Below, piece after piece: positions 46,163 to 58,329 of a stretch of DNA of 64,000 nt. Each line of letters opens with the position of its first letter. The stretch's first letter is position 1. The stretch covers positions 136,048,710 through 136,112,709 of the forward strand of contig JBOZIK010000001.1 of NCBI GenBank assembly GCA_051453625.1, in the 5' to 3' direction. The position numbers and the translations under genes were made by a program. Under the pieces are notes generated by a model. It had not been told where the DNA came from. It saw only the letters and a list, made by a program, of their open reading frames with translations, and made no database searches. The stretch comes from Welwitschia mirabilis (lineage: Eukaryota; Gnetophyta; Gnetopsida; Welwitschiales).

Positions 46163-47375
46163 TATTTGTTATTTTATAATGATCAAATTTAAAATTTAGT
46201 TTGTACTTAGTTATTATTTGTCCATAGGGATAATTGAGGATTAAATAAGAAAAAATTACAAAAAATTTTTATAACTTACCATTTACAAATTAAAAAAAAG
46301 AAAAAGAAGAGAAAAATAATAATTATTTGAAAACTTCATCTAGAAAGTGGGAAGTGAGTAAGCTCCAATTTACTCGATTCATCCTTCTATAAGTCCTTAC
46401 TCAACCATATGCAGCACTATTCTAAAATAGGAACTCAGACTATCAAGTTTAAAAGCATGAGACATGGTGACATAATATCATTTATCATTTAAGTATTGGT
46501 ACATTTGGTAATCATTGATCATACATCCATATAATAAAAATAAAAAGTACTAACTAAAGTGCATAAGATCCACAAAACTATTAAGGCTATAAATCAATTA
46601 ATAATTAGATCCACTTAATGATCAAAGTAAAACTTGATAGTGCATTACCCTTTAAGCATTCATAGTACAAAATTGAATTTGAAACTAATAATTAAAAGGA
46701 AATAACTCTGAATTATTAAATCAATAAAATGTACATTACATCAAATATAAAGGAATAGAAAGGACTTCTTAAGCTTCTTGAAAATAAGTTCACTGCCTAT
46801 GGAAGTACTTAGAAGGCCATTATTCCTTGATACTCTAAGGAATTTCTACCTTGTTCAAATGAAGGATGACTAAAAATGAGGGATCAAGATCTTTTTATAG
46901 GTGAGTATAAGCTAAGGTGATTAAGAGCCTTTGTCTTATAGCATTAGGTAGAACCTTCATCATTTAGCATTAGTAAGATAAAATTCTATCTTGTAGTATT
47001 TGATGGAGGTTGTCTTATAGCATTAGGTAGATAGTATTTTGTCCTCTATCATTAGGTATAATCTTTATCATTTATCATGTAATAGAGATTAACTTATAGT
47101 ATTTGTTAGACATCATCTCATAGTATTAGGTGGAACCTTCATTACGATGAGTTAAACATATGGCCTTTGAAGCCAGATTCTTCTACCAACTAATGCTATC
47201 TTTAGATATCTCTAATACCATCTTCATATTCCTCTATTACATGCATTCCAATTCTATTATTATGTGATTTCACCTCATATCTCCATTATCTCAGTTATTT
47301 TCTGTGAAATTGTGTCTATCATGTGTTCCCAAATATTATAAAGATATATAATTATTATGTCATGAAGATGAATTT
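46163..47375 (-). repeat. Third Gypsy LTR (copy C), truncated
   Basis: It aligns with copies A and B in the same orientation (shared tacattacatcaa, cctttgtcttatagcattagg, agattc.tctaccaacta). A primer-binding-site relic (minus strand TTTTGGCATCTTAATTGC) lies immediately to its left. Only about 150 bp of eroded internal sequence separates it from copy B. The right end (about the last 190 bp of the LTR) is missing. Confidence 0.75.
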
Positions 47376-48699
47376 TATGTAAATCTTGCTTATTAGTAAA
47401 GTGTTTTTCCTTACATCAATTATATATTTCATTAGAAAATAGATATTTTTATTTGTTTTTATACTTACTAATCAATAGGTTAGTTAGTTAGTATGTTAGT
47501 AGGTTAGCATATATATTTCATTATTTTGTTTTAGGTGTAGAATGCTAAGTGGCATGAAGATGAGAGAGAAGGTTGAGGTAGTGAATTAACATAATAACCC
47601 CAATCATATACCTATTCCTCAAGAGCAAAGAATGGAAATAGAAAAACTAACAATGGTATAAGAATATGATTACCATAAAAGATGGAGATCTTTTTAGCAA
47701 AAAGGTTCTAGGAATAGACAAGAAAAGAAGGTGAAGCTACGGAACTCCAACTAGCCTACAAAGGTGTCAACAACATATTCTTGCATTCCATAGTGATACC
47801 TATAAAGGATAAGATGTTTTATTATCTCATACTTATGCAATAATTGGTATTTTAATATAAATATGAAAAGCATTTAAGCATCATTGTGCACATATTTTAT
47901 TACTTGAAAAAGTAATAATACTTCAATGTTACTCCTTTTTGTGTAGCTGATCATAAACTAAGATGATTTTAGTACTTAGAAATAAGTATTTCTCAGCAGT
48001 TCATTGAATCACTATTATGTTTTATTTCTTTTAGTATTCCCCCTTTGTGTAGTATATGTACTTAGTAATTAAGCTTAAATAAATAACTTGACGAGTTTAA
48101 GTAACTTTATCACATGACTATTATGATGATGAATTTTGAACTAAATGGTTAAGTCTCAACTAATTCTTTAATAAGCCTTTGATGTAATTTTTATTTAATA
48201 ATGTATTGTCACATCCAGAGTTTTTCTAAGTTTAGAAACCTTCCTAGTTAATTCAGATAAATAATTATATATTAGAGATTTAGTAATTATAATAATCTTA
48301 GCTCCAAATTATTAAAACAATAATAATATATGTGATAATTAAATTAGGTATTTGCATGATTATTAATTTTTCTTTTATTGAGAGATTAACTTATAGTTAT
48401 TTCTTTTAGTTAATTGCTTAAAAGATTAAGTTTATTGTGGAATTACTATTGCTTATGTATGAGTTTTATTTGTTATAATAAAATGATGAATATTTGATTT
48501 GTCTTGGAGACTAACTATAGCTTTGATTTAGAGTTATCTTAACTATATTTGTCCATGTAATAGTAATAATATTTAATCTAAAGTATTTGCTCTTGTAATT
48601 TATCTCATGCATTTAGACTTTTGATGCATTTTAGATCTTTAAAACTGTAGCTTAATATTAATTATTGTAACTCTATTATATTCATGAAATGGTATCTAC
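47376..48699. other. AT-rich DNA, unclassified
   Basis: Less AT-rich around 47500-47830 but no protein family recognised. Repeated gttag units lie at about 47478-47506. Confidence 0.4.
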
Positions 48700-48799
48700 N
48701 NNNNNNNNNNNNNNNNNNNNNNNNNNNNNNNNNNNNNNNNNNNNNNNNNNNNNNNNNNNNNNNNNNNNNNNNNNNNNNNNNNNNNNNNNNNNNNNNNNN
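48700..48799. other. 100-N gap
   Basis: A conventional unknown-size gap; the sequence to its right starts within an LTR copy. Confidence 1.
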
Positions 48800-48993
48800 G
48801 TTCATCTTCAATCATGTGTTCTAAAATGTGGCTAAAGATTTACAATTACTATGAGAAAGGCATTGAATTAAGTTTTATTTTAAAAATAATTAAAGATATA
48901 TTTTATAACTAAAACAATTAAATTAATGTCTTCATTTATAATAAATTAGCCTAAAACACTTGACATAAATGTTATTTTTTACACGTTAATAAA
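48800..48993 (-). repeat. Fourth Gypsy LTR fragment (copy D)
   Basis: It is nearly identical in wording to the right end of copy B (gttcatcttcaat.atgtg ... ttaatgtcttcatttataa ... gttaataaa). The following sequence (tggtgtggtctctctttg) is not the polypurine region, so this may be a true element boundary. Confidence 0.75.
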
Positions 48994-49087
48994 TGGTGTG
49001 GTCTCTCTTTGATTTTTTCACTTGAATAGTCAATGGATTTTATTAGGAAAATTTTTAAAGACTATAGGGCTGCTTAAATGCCTCACA

Positions 49088-49765
49088 NNNNNNNNNNNNN
49101 NNNNNNNNNNNNNNNNNNNNNNNNNNNNNNNNNNNNNNNNNNNNNNNNNNNNNNNNNNNNNNNNNNNNNNNNNNNNNNNNNNNNNNNNNNNNNNNNNNNN
49201 NNNNNNNNNNNNNNNNNNNNNNNNNNNNNNNNNNNNNNNNNNNNNNNNNNNNNNNNNNNNNNNNNNNNNNNNNNNNNNNNNNNNNNNNNNNNNNNNNNNN
49301 NNNNNNNNNNNNNNNNNNNNNNNNNNNNNNNNNNNNNNNNNNNNNNNNNNNNNNNNNNNNNNNNNNNNNNNNNNNNNNNNNNNNNNNNNNNNNNNNNNNN
49401 NNNNNNNNNNNNNNNNNNNNNNNNNNNNNNNNNNNNNNNNNNNNNNNNNNNNNNNNNNNNNNNNNNNNNNNNNNNNNNNNNNNNNNNNNNNNNNNNNNNN
49501 NNNNNNNNNNNNNNNNNNNNNNNNNNNNNNNNNNNNNNNNNNNNNNNNNNNNNNNNNNNNNNNNNNNNNNNNNNNNNNNNNNNNNNNNNNNNNNNNNNNN
49601 NNNNNNNNNNNNNNNNNNNNNNNNNNNNNNNNNNNNNNNNNNNNNNNNNNNNNNNNNNNNNNNNNNNNNNNNNNNNNNNNNNNNNNNNNNNNNNNNNNNN
49701 NNNNNNNNNNNNNNNNNNNNNNNNNNNNNNNNNNNNNNNNNNNNNNNNNNNNNNNNNNNNNNNNN
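49088..49765. other. Assembly gap (678 N)
   Basis: Frames spanning it are meaningless. Confidence 1.
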
Positions 49766-51339
49766 AAAAACTCTTATCATTTTATCTTGGAAGACATATA
49801 TATTGAAAATCATTATGATTAAATATGACATACCTCAGACTAAGAGAGTTAATGTATATCAAGAGCTTAAAGCATATGGAAATTACCTGCCTTAGTAAAA
49901 TAACATCACTTTTTTGGGTATCTCCTTCATTAAGGTCTATCTACTAATAGAAGGCTTTTTCATATGGTATTTGAAATTGCTATCTACTCTTTCTATAATA
50001 ATGAAGATAGTTTTTGGCATTTCTTTTTAAATTACTTTATAACTTAAAATGATTAAACATGAATTTTTACATCCTTCAAGTTTTTCATAAAAATAGAAGA
50101 GTATTTTTCTTAGAGATCTACTAAATCTTCTAAGGAACTAGTATTTCTTTGAAAGTGTTTCAATTCCTATCATTTCATACATTCTAGAAATGCTGATTAA
50201 TCATATTTTTTAGACTCAAGACTTTGAGATTTAGTTGGATATTAATTATCTCCTCTAGCTACTAAAGGATTGATCAAATGGGTCTCACTTAGTTTCATAG
50301 GTACCTCTTTAAAATCTAATTATTCTGTAATGCATGTTTTTTGATCAAGACTACATGCCAACATTTGTGCATCCTACAACTAATAAACAAAGTAAAGACT
50401 ATAGGAGTGACTCTATAGTGCTTAAGGATTATGTAGTAAGGATTCTTAAATAACTCTTATTACCTTTAAAGGGTTTACCTTTCTTTATGATGATTTGTTG
50501 CATGGCTATAGGAATTTTTTTAAGTTACACTATCATTATATCCTTGCCACAAGATTAGTAATCTTGTACTTACTATGTGTTTATGATGTTTTTAAAGGTT
50601 ATTATGAAATTACTATTCAAAGTCTAATAACTACCATGATAATGTAATTATATTATTAACATGTTTATCAGTATATGTACATATAGTTGAAACCCTGGGA
50701 GATGTGAAGAATGTATACATTTTCTATCATCACTTTTACACTCCTTGGTTTAAGAGATTATTTTTTAATATCTTTTCATATCAAGAGATGTTCTTTCATT
50801 CTTCACTCTTCTACTTCTTCTTCTTCTTCTTCTTTCTTTTTTTCCTTTTTCATTTTCTTGGATGTCTTTTTTAATCTATGAGTGAGGGAGGAGTATGACA
50901 TTAATCAAGTATTCTTTAGTTTACTTTATATTTATTTCTTACATTTAGTAGTTTATTATTAATTTTCATTAAAATATTAGCTTAATGTATTTTGATTTTT
51001 TTTTTTTAGTTTTTGTAGAAGATGGAAAGACTTAAGAAAATTAAACCTATTATAATTAATGAAGAATTATTTTTTTCCCTCCATGTTTATGATTATTCAT
51101 GATTGTTCTTATATAGGTAACTCTTAATAATTATAAAGATTCATTAGAAAAAGGAAAATTATTTTCAATAGGTTATTAGGATTTTTCAATAGTTACTTCA
51201 TGAAACAAAAATATTCTAAATAGTTTTTCCCTTTGTTTTTCTATTTATAATTATATGGTGAGATTCATTTAAAGCCCTATTAAACCTATTAAATAATGTT
51301 TACAATAGTTGATATCTTACTTGCTAATTTAGTTAAGCA
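49766..51339. other. AT-rich DNA with a (CTT)n microsatellite
   Basis: No gene recognised. A CTT run lies at about 50814-50834 and a T-rich tract follows it. Another poly-T run is at 50998-51008. Confidence 0.5.
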
Positions 51340-52110
51340 ACATACTATCAATTTTTTCCCATGTGTATTTTCCTATAAATCTTAGATTGTCTCTAAAGAT
51401 TAATATCTTTCTTAGAATAAATTAATCTCTTATTATTATTATATGATATTATACCTTTTTATGTAACATATTTTACATAGAATTTTTACTAATTGATTTT
51501 TATAAAACCTATATGGTAAAGAAAGCTATTTACTCATGTAGTTTTGTTAATTGAGTTCTCTAAAACCTCTATAATGGAGAAAGCTATTTTTTCACATACT
51601 TTATTCATCATTATGCACTCTTACTATTTTAATAATGACAATTAAATTTTGATATTAATGGTCTTGAATACCATCACATGTTTTATTTTGTAAAATTATC
51701 ATATTTATCTTTTATTTTTAATAAATTTAAGCCTAAGATTGTTAACTTTCTTATAAAAGATTTTAATATCCAAAACTTTTCCTCCTCTCTTAGAACTAAA
51801 ATAAGGTATTTCATTGATATAGATTTGAAAGATAGATATAAATTTTTATCCCTTAGATTAGTTGTATTACTCATTAGAAATAGTTATTTACTTTGATTAT
51901 TTAAATTACCATGAATATTACATAGAGAAGGTCATTTATGTAATTGTTGTCCCCTGTTATTATGGAATAATTTTATTAATTAACTTTATCAAAAAAAATC
52001 TCAAACTCTTTCTACTTGAGGGGGCTATTTGGTCATAATAGTTCATCTAATAGGAAAAAGCATTCAACATTAAACAAATTAAAATACTTAATATTATTCA
52101 ACCAATAAAG
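51340..52110 (+). repeat. Second fragment of the L1-type LINE
   Basis: It aligns with 36380-37090 in the same orientation: aaatcttagatt.tctc, gttctctaaaacct.tataat, tttaacaaattcaagcct versus tttaataaatttaagcct, and atagattt.g. It ends before the motif-A region seen in the first copy. Confidence 0.7.
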
Positions 52111-52429
52111 AAAAATAAGTTCACACTTCTTTATTTAAGAAGTTTTGAGCTTCATAGAATGCTCATGCTCACATTTCAAATGATGCTTTAAAAAATAAGA
52201 AATTCAAAATACTTAATATTGGTGGAATCATGTAAATTATTAAATCATAATAAGCTTTTAAGGAAAACTAAGTTTTTTAATGGATACACTTATCTTGTTA
52301 AAAAAATCCTTAAAGAATAGCATTCAAATCTCTAATTAGTTCTAGGATTTAGGAGAAAACTACAAGCATGACTTGAAGCTTGACTACAACATTATCTTTG
52401 ACTTCTCTAACATGGTAGGGAACTTTACT

Positions 52430-52560
52430 AGTTATTCATAATTCTATATTTTTGAAATATTCAAGTGGTTTTGAATAGTTTTAAATTTTATATGGCTCAA
52501 AAACCTACAAGTTATTCATAATTCTATATTTTTGACATGCTCAAGTGCTTATCAATAGTA
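52430..52560 (+). repeat. 80-bp tandem duplication
   Basis: agttattcataattctatat starts at 52430 and again at 52510; both continue with tcaagtg. A run of about 20 T follows at 52564-52580. Confidence 0.8.
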
Positions 52561-52679
52561 TAATTTTTTTTTTTTTTTTTTGGGCTCAAAAGACTTTCCA
52601 TATAAAGTGTTATAAATCTAGGTCTCATAAAAAAAAAGATAAATTTATAGCACATAAATAGTGAATTATAAAAAACTTT

Positions 52680-53200
52680 TTCCATCACAAATGTCACACA
52701 TAAATTAGTATTATAATAAATAATATAATAGCACTAGAAACATTATGCCCTATAATAGAGTCTATCTATGGCACTAAGTATTAGTGTCATTGTATTTTTA
52801 TTTAATGGTACTATAGGTTTAATATCATAATAAAACTATAACAACACTACAAGTAATTGATATTAGAGAAGTTGTAATGATATAACTTTGTAGATTTATA
52901 ATTGTTTTAAATTATTAAGATTTGTTATTTATTAATCCATCATTATCTAAATTGTTTTAATAGCACTACATATTTAGACCCACAAATTGAATTACATTAT
53001 AGAAACTATAATAATACAACTTGTAAGTGATCTCATATAAACTATAATGATAATTATTCATAGTGTCATAATTAAGAAAGTTTTAATAACAATACTATAA
53101 TATATATGATGATATTAAGTTATAGTGTTATTCTTTTAATGTTACTACCTATATTTTAGTCATCTAAATGAATCTTTTATGGCATGATTGACTTACTTAA
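52680..53200 (-). repeat. CACTA subterminal repeat region
   Basis: It is rich in short motifs in both orientations built on cacta/tagtg and actata/tatagt, such as the palindrome cactaagtattagtg (52772-52786) and tatagtgttat. Plant CACTA ends commonly carry such 'CTATAGTGACACT.ATTAGTGTCACTATA' arrays, where TnpA binds. Confidence 0.55.
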
Positions 53201-53261
53201 AACATTAAAACTTGGTGCTATATTAAAATTTATCATGAAAAAGATAATTTGATAATTGGGC

Positions 53262-53361
53262 NNNNNNNNNNNNNNNNNNNNNNNNNNNNNNNNNNNNNNN
53301 NNNNNNNNNNNNNNNNNNNNNNNNNNNNNNNNNNNNNNNNNNNNNNNNNNNNNNNNNNNNN
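53262..53361. other. 100-N gap with duplicated flanks
   Basis: atcatgaaaaagataatttg plus ataatt-ggg occurs on both sides of the gap, differing by one T. As at 43563, this looks like unmerged contig overlap. Confidence 0.95.
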
Positions 53362-55964
53362 ATCATGAAAAAGATAATTTGATAATTTGGGCTAGAAAAT
53401 GTTTGATTGCATCAGAGTGTTGTAGTAGAACATATGAATCATAATTACACTCTAGTAACATAGTGAATACATGGTCCCAAATTGGCATATACTTACTAAA
53501 ATTAAAATTTCTAAGAGGTTTAGTACACACTAAAATACATAGCTAGGCAACAGTAAGTAATCTAAAAAACTTGAAGCATAGTGAAAAAAGAAGTAATTAA
53601 TTTTTAAAAATGATTTCTAGTTAAATATTATTAAATTAATGTACAATTCTCATTATTACATGATAGCCAAACCATTGGTAGAAATGCTAGTTTACCTAGT
53701 TCACACTCTCAAAAATAACTTAGTTGGCTACCATTTTTATTTCTTTTCTTTCTTCATAATGTCTTTCCATTAGCCGCATTCCTGATATGACATTCAAGTA
53801 AAAGTTTAAAACTATTTATTGTGATGATGTTGCTACATGATTATTATAATACAATAAAAGGAAAAAACTAATCATACATTAACCTTTATATCATTTAAAC
53901 ATAGCCACATTACTCCAGTTCCTTAAGGTATTGCAAGGGAGAAATCATGTGCTTCATAGTAACATATATAATTTGTAAGATAAAATTAGCTCAAAATATT
54001 GAGAACTAATTGAAATATCAAGGTTAGGTGTATATGAGAAAGAACTACATACTACTAATTATAACTTATTTTACACCTTCTAAACCCTGATGAAGATTTT
54101 GGTAGCATTAAATGAATTGTTCACAGATATTCAAACCTTTCTTTTGTCCAATATGTTGGGTTTGTTTGGTCATACAAAAACTATCATATAAGGATAGAAG
54201 ATTAAGTACTTGATTCATGTTTTAAGATAGGTTTAATAAAGAGTTATTAAAGAAAAGAGTAGATTCATACATAAAGTAATACTATTATAGTTGGTTTGTC
54301 AAAGTGACATCTATATCAAAGGACTTGCTACAAGTAGTGCAGGTAGTGAAATTAGAACGTAATGTCATTCTAATGATTGTAAAAAATGACTTTGTGTTAA
54401 TTTTCTGCATGAGTTAAAAGTGCACAACACATGCCATCATTAGTAAATTAGGTGTGATTACATATTGAATATTATATTTTATAGCACATATGTGTAGAGT
54501 GAAGATAATGTACTACTACCTTGAGTGTACTCAATTATGCTATATAAACCATTACATGTTATTGCACAGTCATGTTTGCCACATCTTATCATAGTGATCA
54601 TGTTTAGTCGGTAGCTCCAAGATGTGGTAATCCATGTACTAATGAGAAGGGAAACACTCATCCATGTATGTCATTAGCTCTAATGCAATAATGGAAATGC
54701 ACTTACGTAGTTATTTAAGAATAAGAGTGAGTGCTTTACTCACATTAGCCATTTCACCATAGAATACCAGTAATACTAGAACTTTTAGTGGACAATACCA
54801 ATAGCAAAACCCACAATATTAATCCATTATACCTAATATCACATAGATCCTTCATTATTTGTAAACCATGCATGAAAAACATAGTTTGAATAAGAGAATT
54901 CCATAATCATACATAGAGGCAAACCATCAAGAATATTAAAATGATTTTAAGAAATGTATTAAAATATGTTATAATTTATTGGTAATGGTTCATGAAGTTC
55001 TTAAAATTTTTATTCAGTATTTTGATGTTTTAAGTTTAAGTCACAGTCATTATAGTTTCTATTGTATTATATTTTAGTTAGTTGAGTTCTTATAGTTTCT
55101 AGTTTTGGTAAGTTATAGTTTATTTTGTTAAGTCATGATAGTTTTTTTAAAGTTAAGTGGATCATGGCTAATTTGTATTTCCTGTATCTCTAACCTAGAA
55201 AATTATAGTTACAACATTCATAAAAATAATATAATCAGAATACATTAGGTAGTAAAAAGTTTAACTAGATTCTATTGAGGTCGATTTCCCTTTAAGTAAA
55301 CCAATTCATATTTTTAACATTTATCTTATCTTTTGTATAATATAGGAAGGCTAAAAACCATAATAGATAATATGGTCCTTCATTCTTCCATATGTCTATC
55401 ACTAGATCCATTTCATAAGAATGTAACAAAACACTAATAAAACACATATAGTATTTATTTCTAAATGTTATTATATCTCACATATTTAAGAATTAATAAA
55501 TATTAAGAGAGTAAAAATGAAACACTTTTAAAGTAAAACATAACATTGGCATACAAGACAAGAACATAATACATTGTATCACATAAGAGGTTATTTAAAT
55601 TAATGTTGCATACACTTATAAAATGGATTTAGTTGGTGTTTACCTCTGAGAAGAGTGCATGGTCTTATAATTGTTGTTGAAGAGACTTCATAGAGATAGT
55701 TTATTTGTCATTTCCTACCAATGGGATCATATCAATGAACACCCTAACAACTGCACAAGTAAGACATTTCTTCCTTTTATGAGTTTCACCATTATCTTAA
55801 TGGTGTAAAACTCCCACACATAAGGGCTTTACATACCATACAGAATATGTACAAGTCATTACTAAGTAAACATTAATATCTATCCTTTTTTTTGTTTTGT
55901 GAAGAAATAGCAGGTAGATAATTTTGTGCCACATAAATGCCCAGTGACACTTGATCTTATAAAA
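53362..55964. other. Non-coding interior of the CACTA element
   Basis: No protein motif recognised between the subterminal repeats and TnpA. Low-complexity ttatagttt repeats occur at about 55040-55145. Confidence 0.4.
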
Positions 55965-56062
55965 TCTATTCCATTTTTTATGTTCTTTGCCACTAGTAGA
56001 GTTTGAACTCTAGACCTTTGGGTCTGTGTGTCCATGACCTTACCACTTTGATAAGTAGTCAT
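55965..56062 (-). repeat. tRNA-derived SINE fragment inside the CACTA element
   Basis: On the minus strand, tacttatcaaagtggtaagg (box-A-like) and ggtctagagttcaaactc (box B-like, complement of 55999-56016) are spaced as in a tRNA gene head. Confidence 0.55.
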
Positions 56063-56739
56063 TGAACATTAATATTTTTCATTAGTTAAATAATGATAGA
56101 TGCATTTCAAATGCTATTGATACTTACATGAAGGATGCAATTGATAAAATAGTGATTTGAATTAATGGGATTTTGCATTGATCTCATTATTTTTTTCTGT
56201 GATGCACTCTTTAATTCATGCTTTTGTAGTAGGCATCTTAGAACTCTTTTGTATTGGAATAGTGCTACTTGTAGGAGTTTGGCCTATGATGTTTGTAATA
56301 CATACTATTAATGATAACCTAACAAACAATAATATACCCTTAATAACAATAACTAAACATATATTTTACATGATGAAGTAATTTATCTTTTTATGTCCAT
56401 GAAAGAGAATAAACAGCATTATTAAAACGATGATTGACATTAAGTACTAGCTAAATCCTAGTGGTTCATGGTAAATTATACAAGTCTGATCAATATTTAC
56501 AACATGTCTATCACTTATAGATATTTCATGTACATCTAATAATCACATTTCGTCATTAATTTTTATAATAACTTAAAAATTAAATGGAGGAGGACGTTAT
56601 GAGGTGCAAAAAAACGGAGGTAGTTACATAAGCATGTCTTACACTTTACAGATGTCTTGACAAAATTATAAAAAATAGTAACACCCTTTATAGTGAATAT
56701 CTACTTGAAGAATCTAGAAATTGGTGTTGAACTCAATGA

Positions 56740-58325
56740 CTAGTCTAGAAAGCATACCTTTAGCATGATATCCATTGATTATATGAGAGCATCCATGCAA
56801 GAAGACATTTCTACCATTTGCGTTTTAAACATATCTATCTCTTCCTTTAGCTAGGGTGTCTCTTAAGGTTTCAAAGAATTATGAAAGTGTAAGTCCTCTC
56901 TTGACACCCCTAACATGTGCACGTAGGTCTAGCAAACTCAAAATACTACATCTTATGAGATGGATGTTCCCCCTATAGTTCCTTCTTCATTTAAATTTTG
57001 CATTGATAAGACCTTCTCTATTTTTGTGTAAGAAAATTGGAAACCATCATCTATGTATATAATTTTATATGTAAGAAATTTTAATGATATCAAGGTCTTA
57101 CATTATTTACTTCCAATTACTTCTACAACATTCTTTGTCTTTGCCTCCTCTTTCTTATCCAAGTGGGTGGATTTCTAGACTAAGGCTCTTGGGACATGCT
57201 TTTCTAATGTATTTGATTTTATCCTTTGTAATTTTCTAAAACACAGGTTATCAAATAGTAATGATATTTACAAATATTCAAACAATCATGTTTATGATTA
57301 ATCATAAAGATGAAAACATTCTTGTATAATGTCCAATGCATGAAAGTTATGACCTATAAATATAGATCTAAACACATCATTTCATGGGATGCAAAAGAAA
57401 AATTTTAATATGTGTCTTTCTTTGCTTCTTTTATACTTTTAAATACTTATACATTCTATTTTAGTTGATCATAAACATCTAAAGAATAAAATAGAATACA
57501 ACATAATTATGTATTACATAATAATTAATCGCATAAGAACTAATCACATTAAGAACAAATCACCATTTTATATTCTATCCATTCATATCGTGGCCTAGAT
57601 GCAATGTGATTGTAAACCTATCTCACCCTTCAATTCTTGAATCTACATTATTTTTCATATCGCAAGTTAATTTTTAAGTAGAAAATGTTTGTAGAATTTA
57701 GCAGATCATCATATGATATTTATTTATGAGGGTATTACTTCATTACAATAAAATCCTATTGGCTTTTTACATTCATAAATCTCTTCCACTATGCTCTATT
57801 AACTTGTCGGGGTAGATGGGCTTTCCTATCAAGATCATTCTTATGTCTTTTATAATGAATCATGTTTAATCATGACTTATAGTTATGCCATGTCTTTAGA
57901 AATGTTTGCATGACTTATTTCATTCTAGATGATGAAGTTTCATATTTTTACTATATAATGTCATGTTCATTCTTAAAAAATTATCTAATAAATTGGAAGA
58001 AAAAGTTCTTAAATGACCAATATCAATGGTGTTTCTATAATATATCATTTAGTTCATTACCTAATTATGTCCAAGACTGTGAATGAATTAGTACTGACGT
58101 GTGAGACATGCCACCAATTTTAGAAGCTAACTCCTTAAAATGGAGGTCTATTGATTGTTCCAACTCATTAAGAGTAATCCTTTTCTTTCTTGTAAGATGA
58201 AAAGTACCAACATCTAACCAAAATCTTATACACCTTCTACCATGTGTAGTGGATATATTTATTCTTGTATTAACATTACACACAAGAAGTAATAATCTAG
58301 CACTTGTTGTAGTGATAATCAATGA
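56740..58325 (-). pseudogene. CACTA TnpA-like protein remnant
   Basis: The open stretch 58065-58322 contains THGRRCIRFWLD, RKKRITLNELEQSIDLHF and ELASKIGGMSHTSVLIHSQSW. It follows the plant transposase (PF03004/Transposase_24-type) pattern 'RG...C......KI...FNE.GQPIG.....ASFIG...R....PI...SW'. Downstream come KTWHNYKSWLNMIHYKRHK (about 57850-57910) and RQVNRAWKRFM, the 'W..YK..L' and 'P.....W..F' segments, and LRAHVRGVKRGLTLS (about 56890-56935), the 'RVRG.G' segment. TnpA binds subterminal repeats and bridges the ends. Stops are frequent. Confidence 0.75.
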
Positions 58326-58329
58326 TAGT

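Noticed and set aside
49022-49831. Frames of more than 240 codons across an N run, and similar ones at 8.2-8.6, 33.0-33.7, 34.4-35.0, 37.1-37.5 and 63.1-63.6 kb
   Set aside because: Almost all codons are undetermined bases; the frames are artefacts of gaps. Only the sequenced ends with Helitron or L1 motifs were used.
52615-52635. Left terminal inverted repeat of the CACTA element (tctcataaaaaaaaag)
   Set aside because: Only loosely like CACTACAAGAAAAA, in a T/A-rich stretch; not called.
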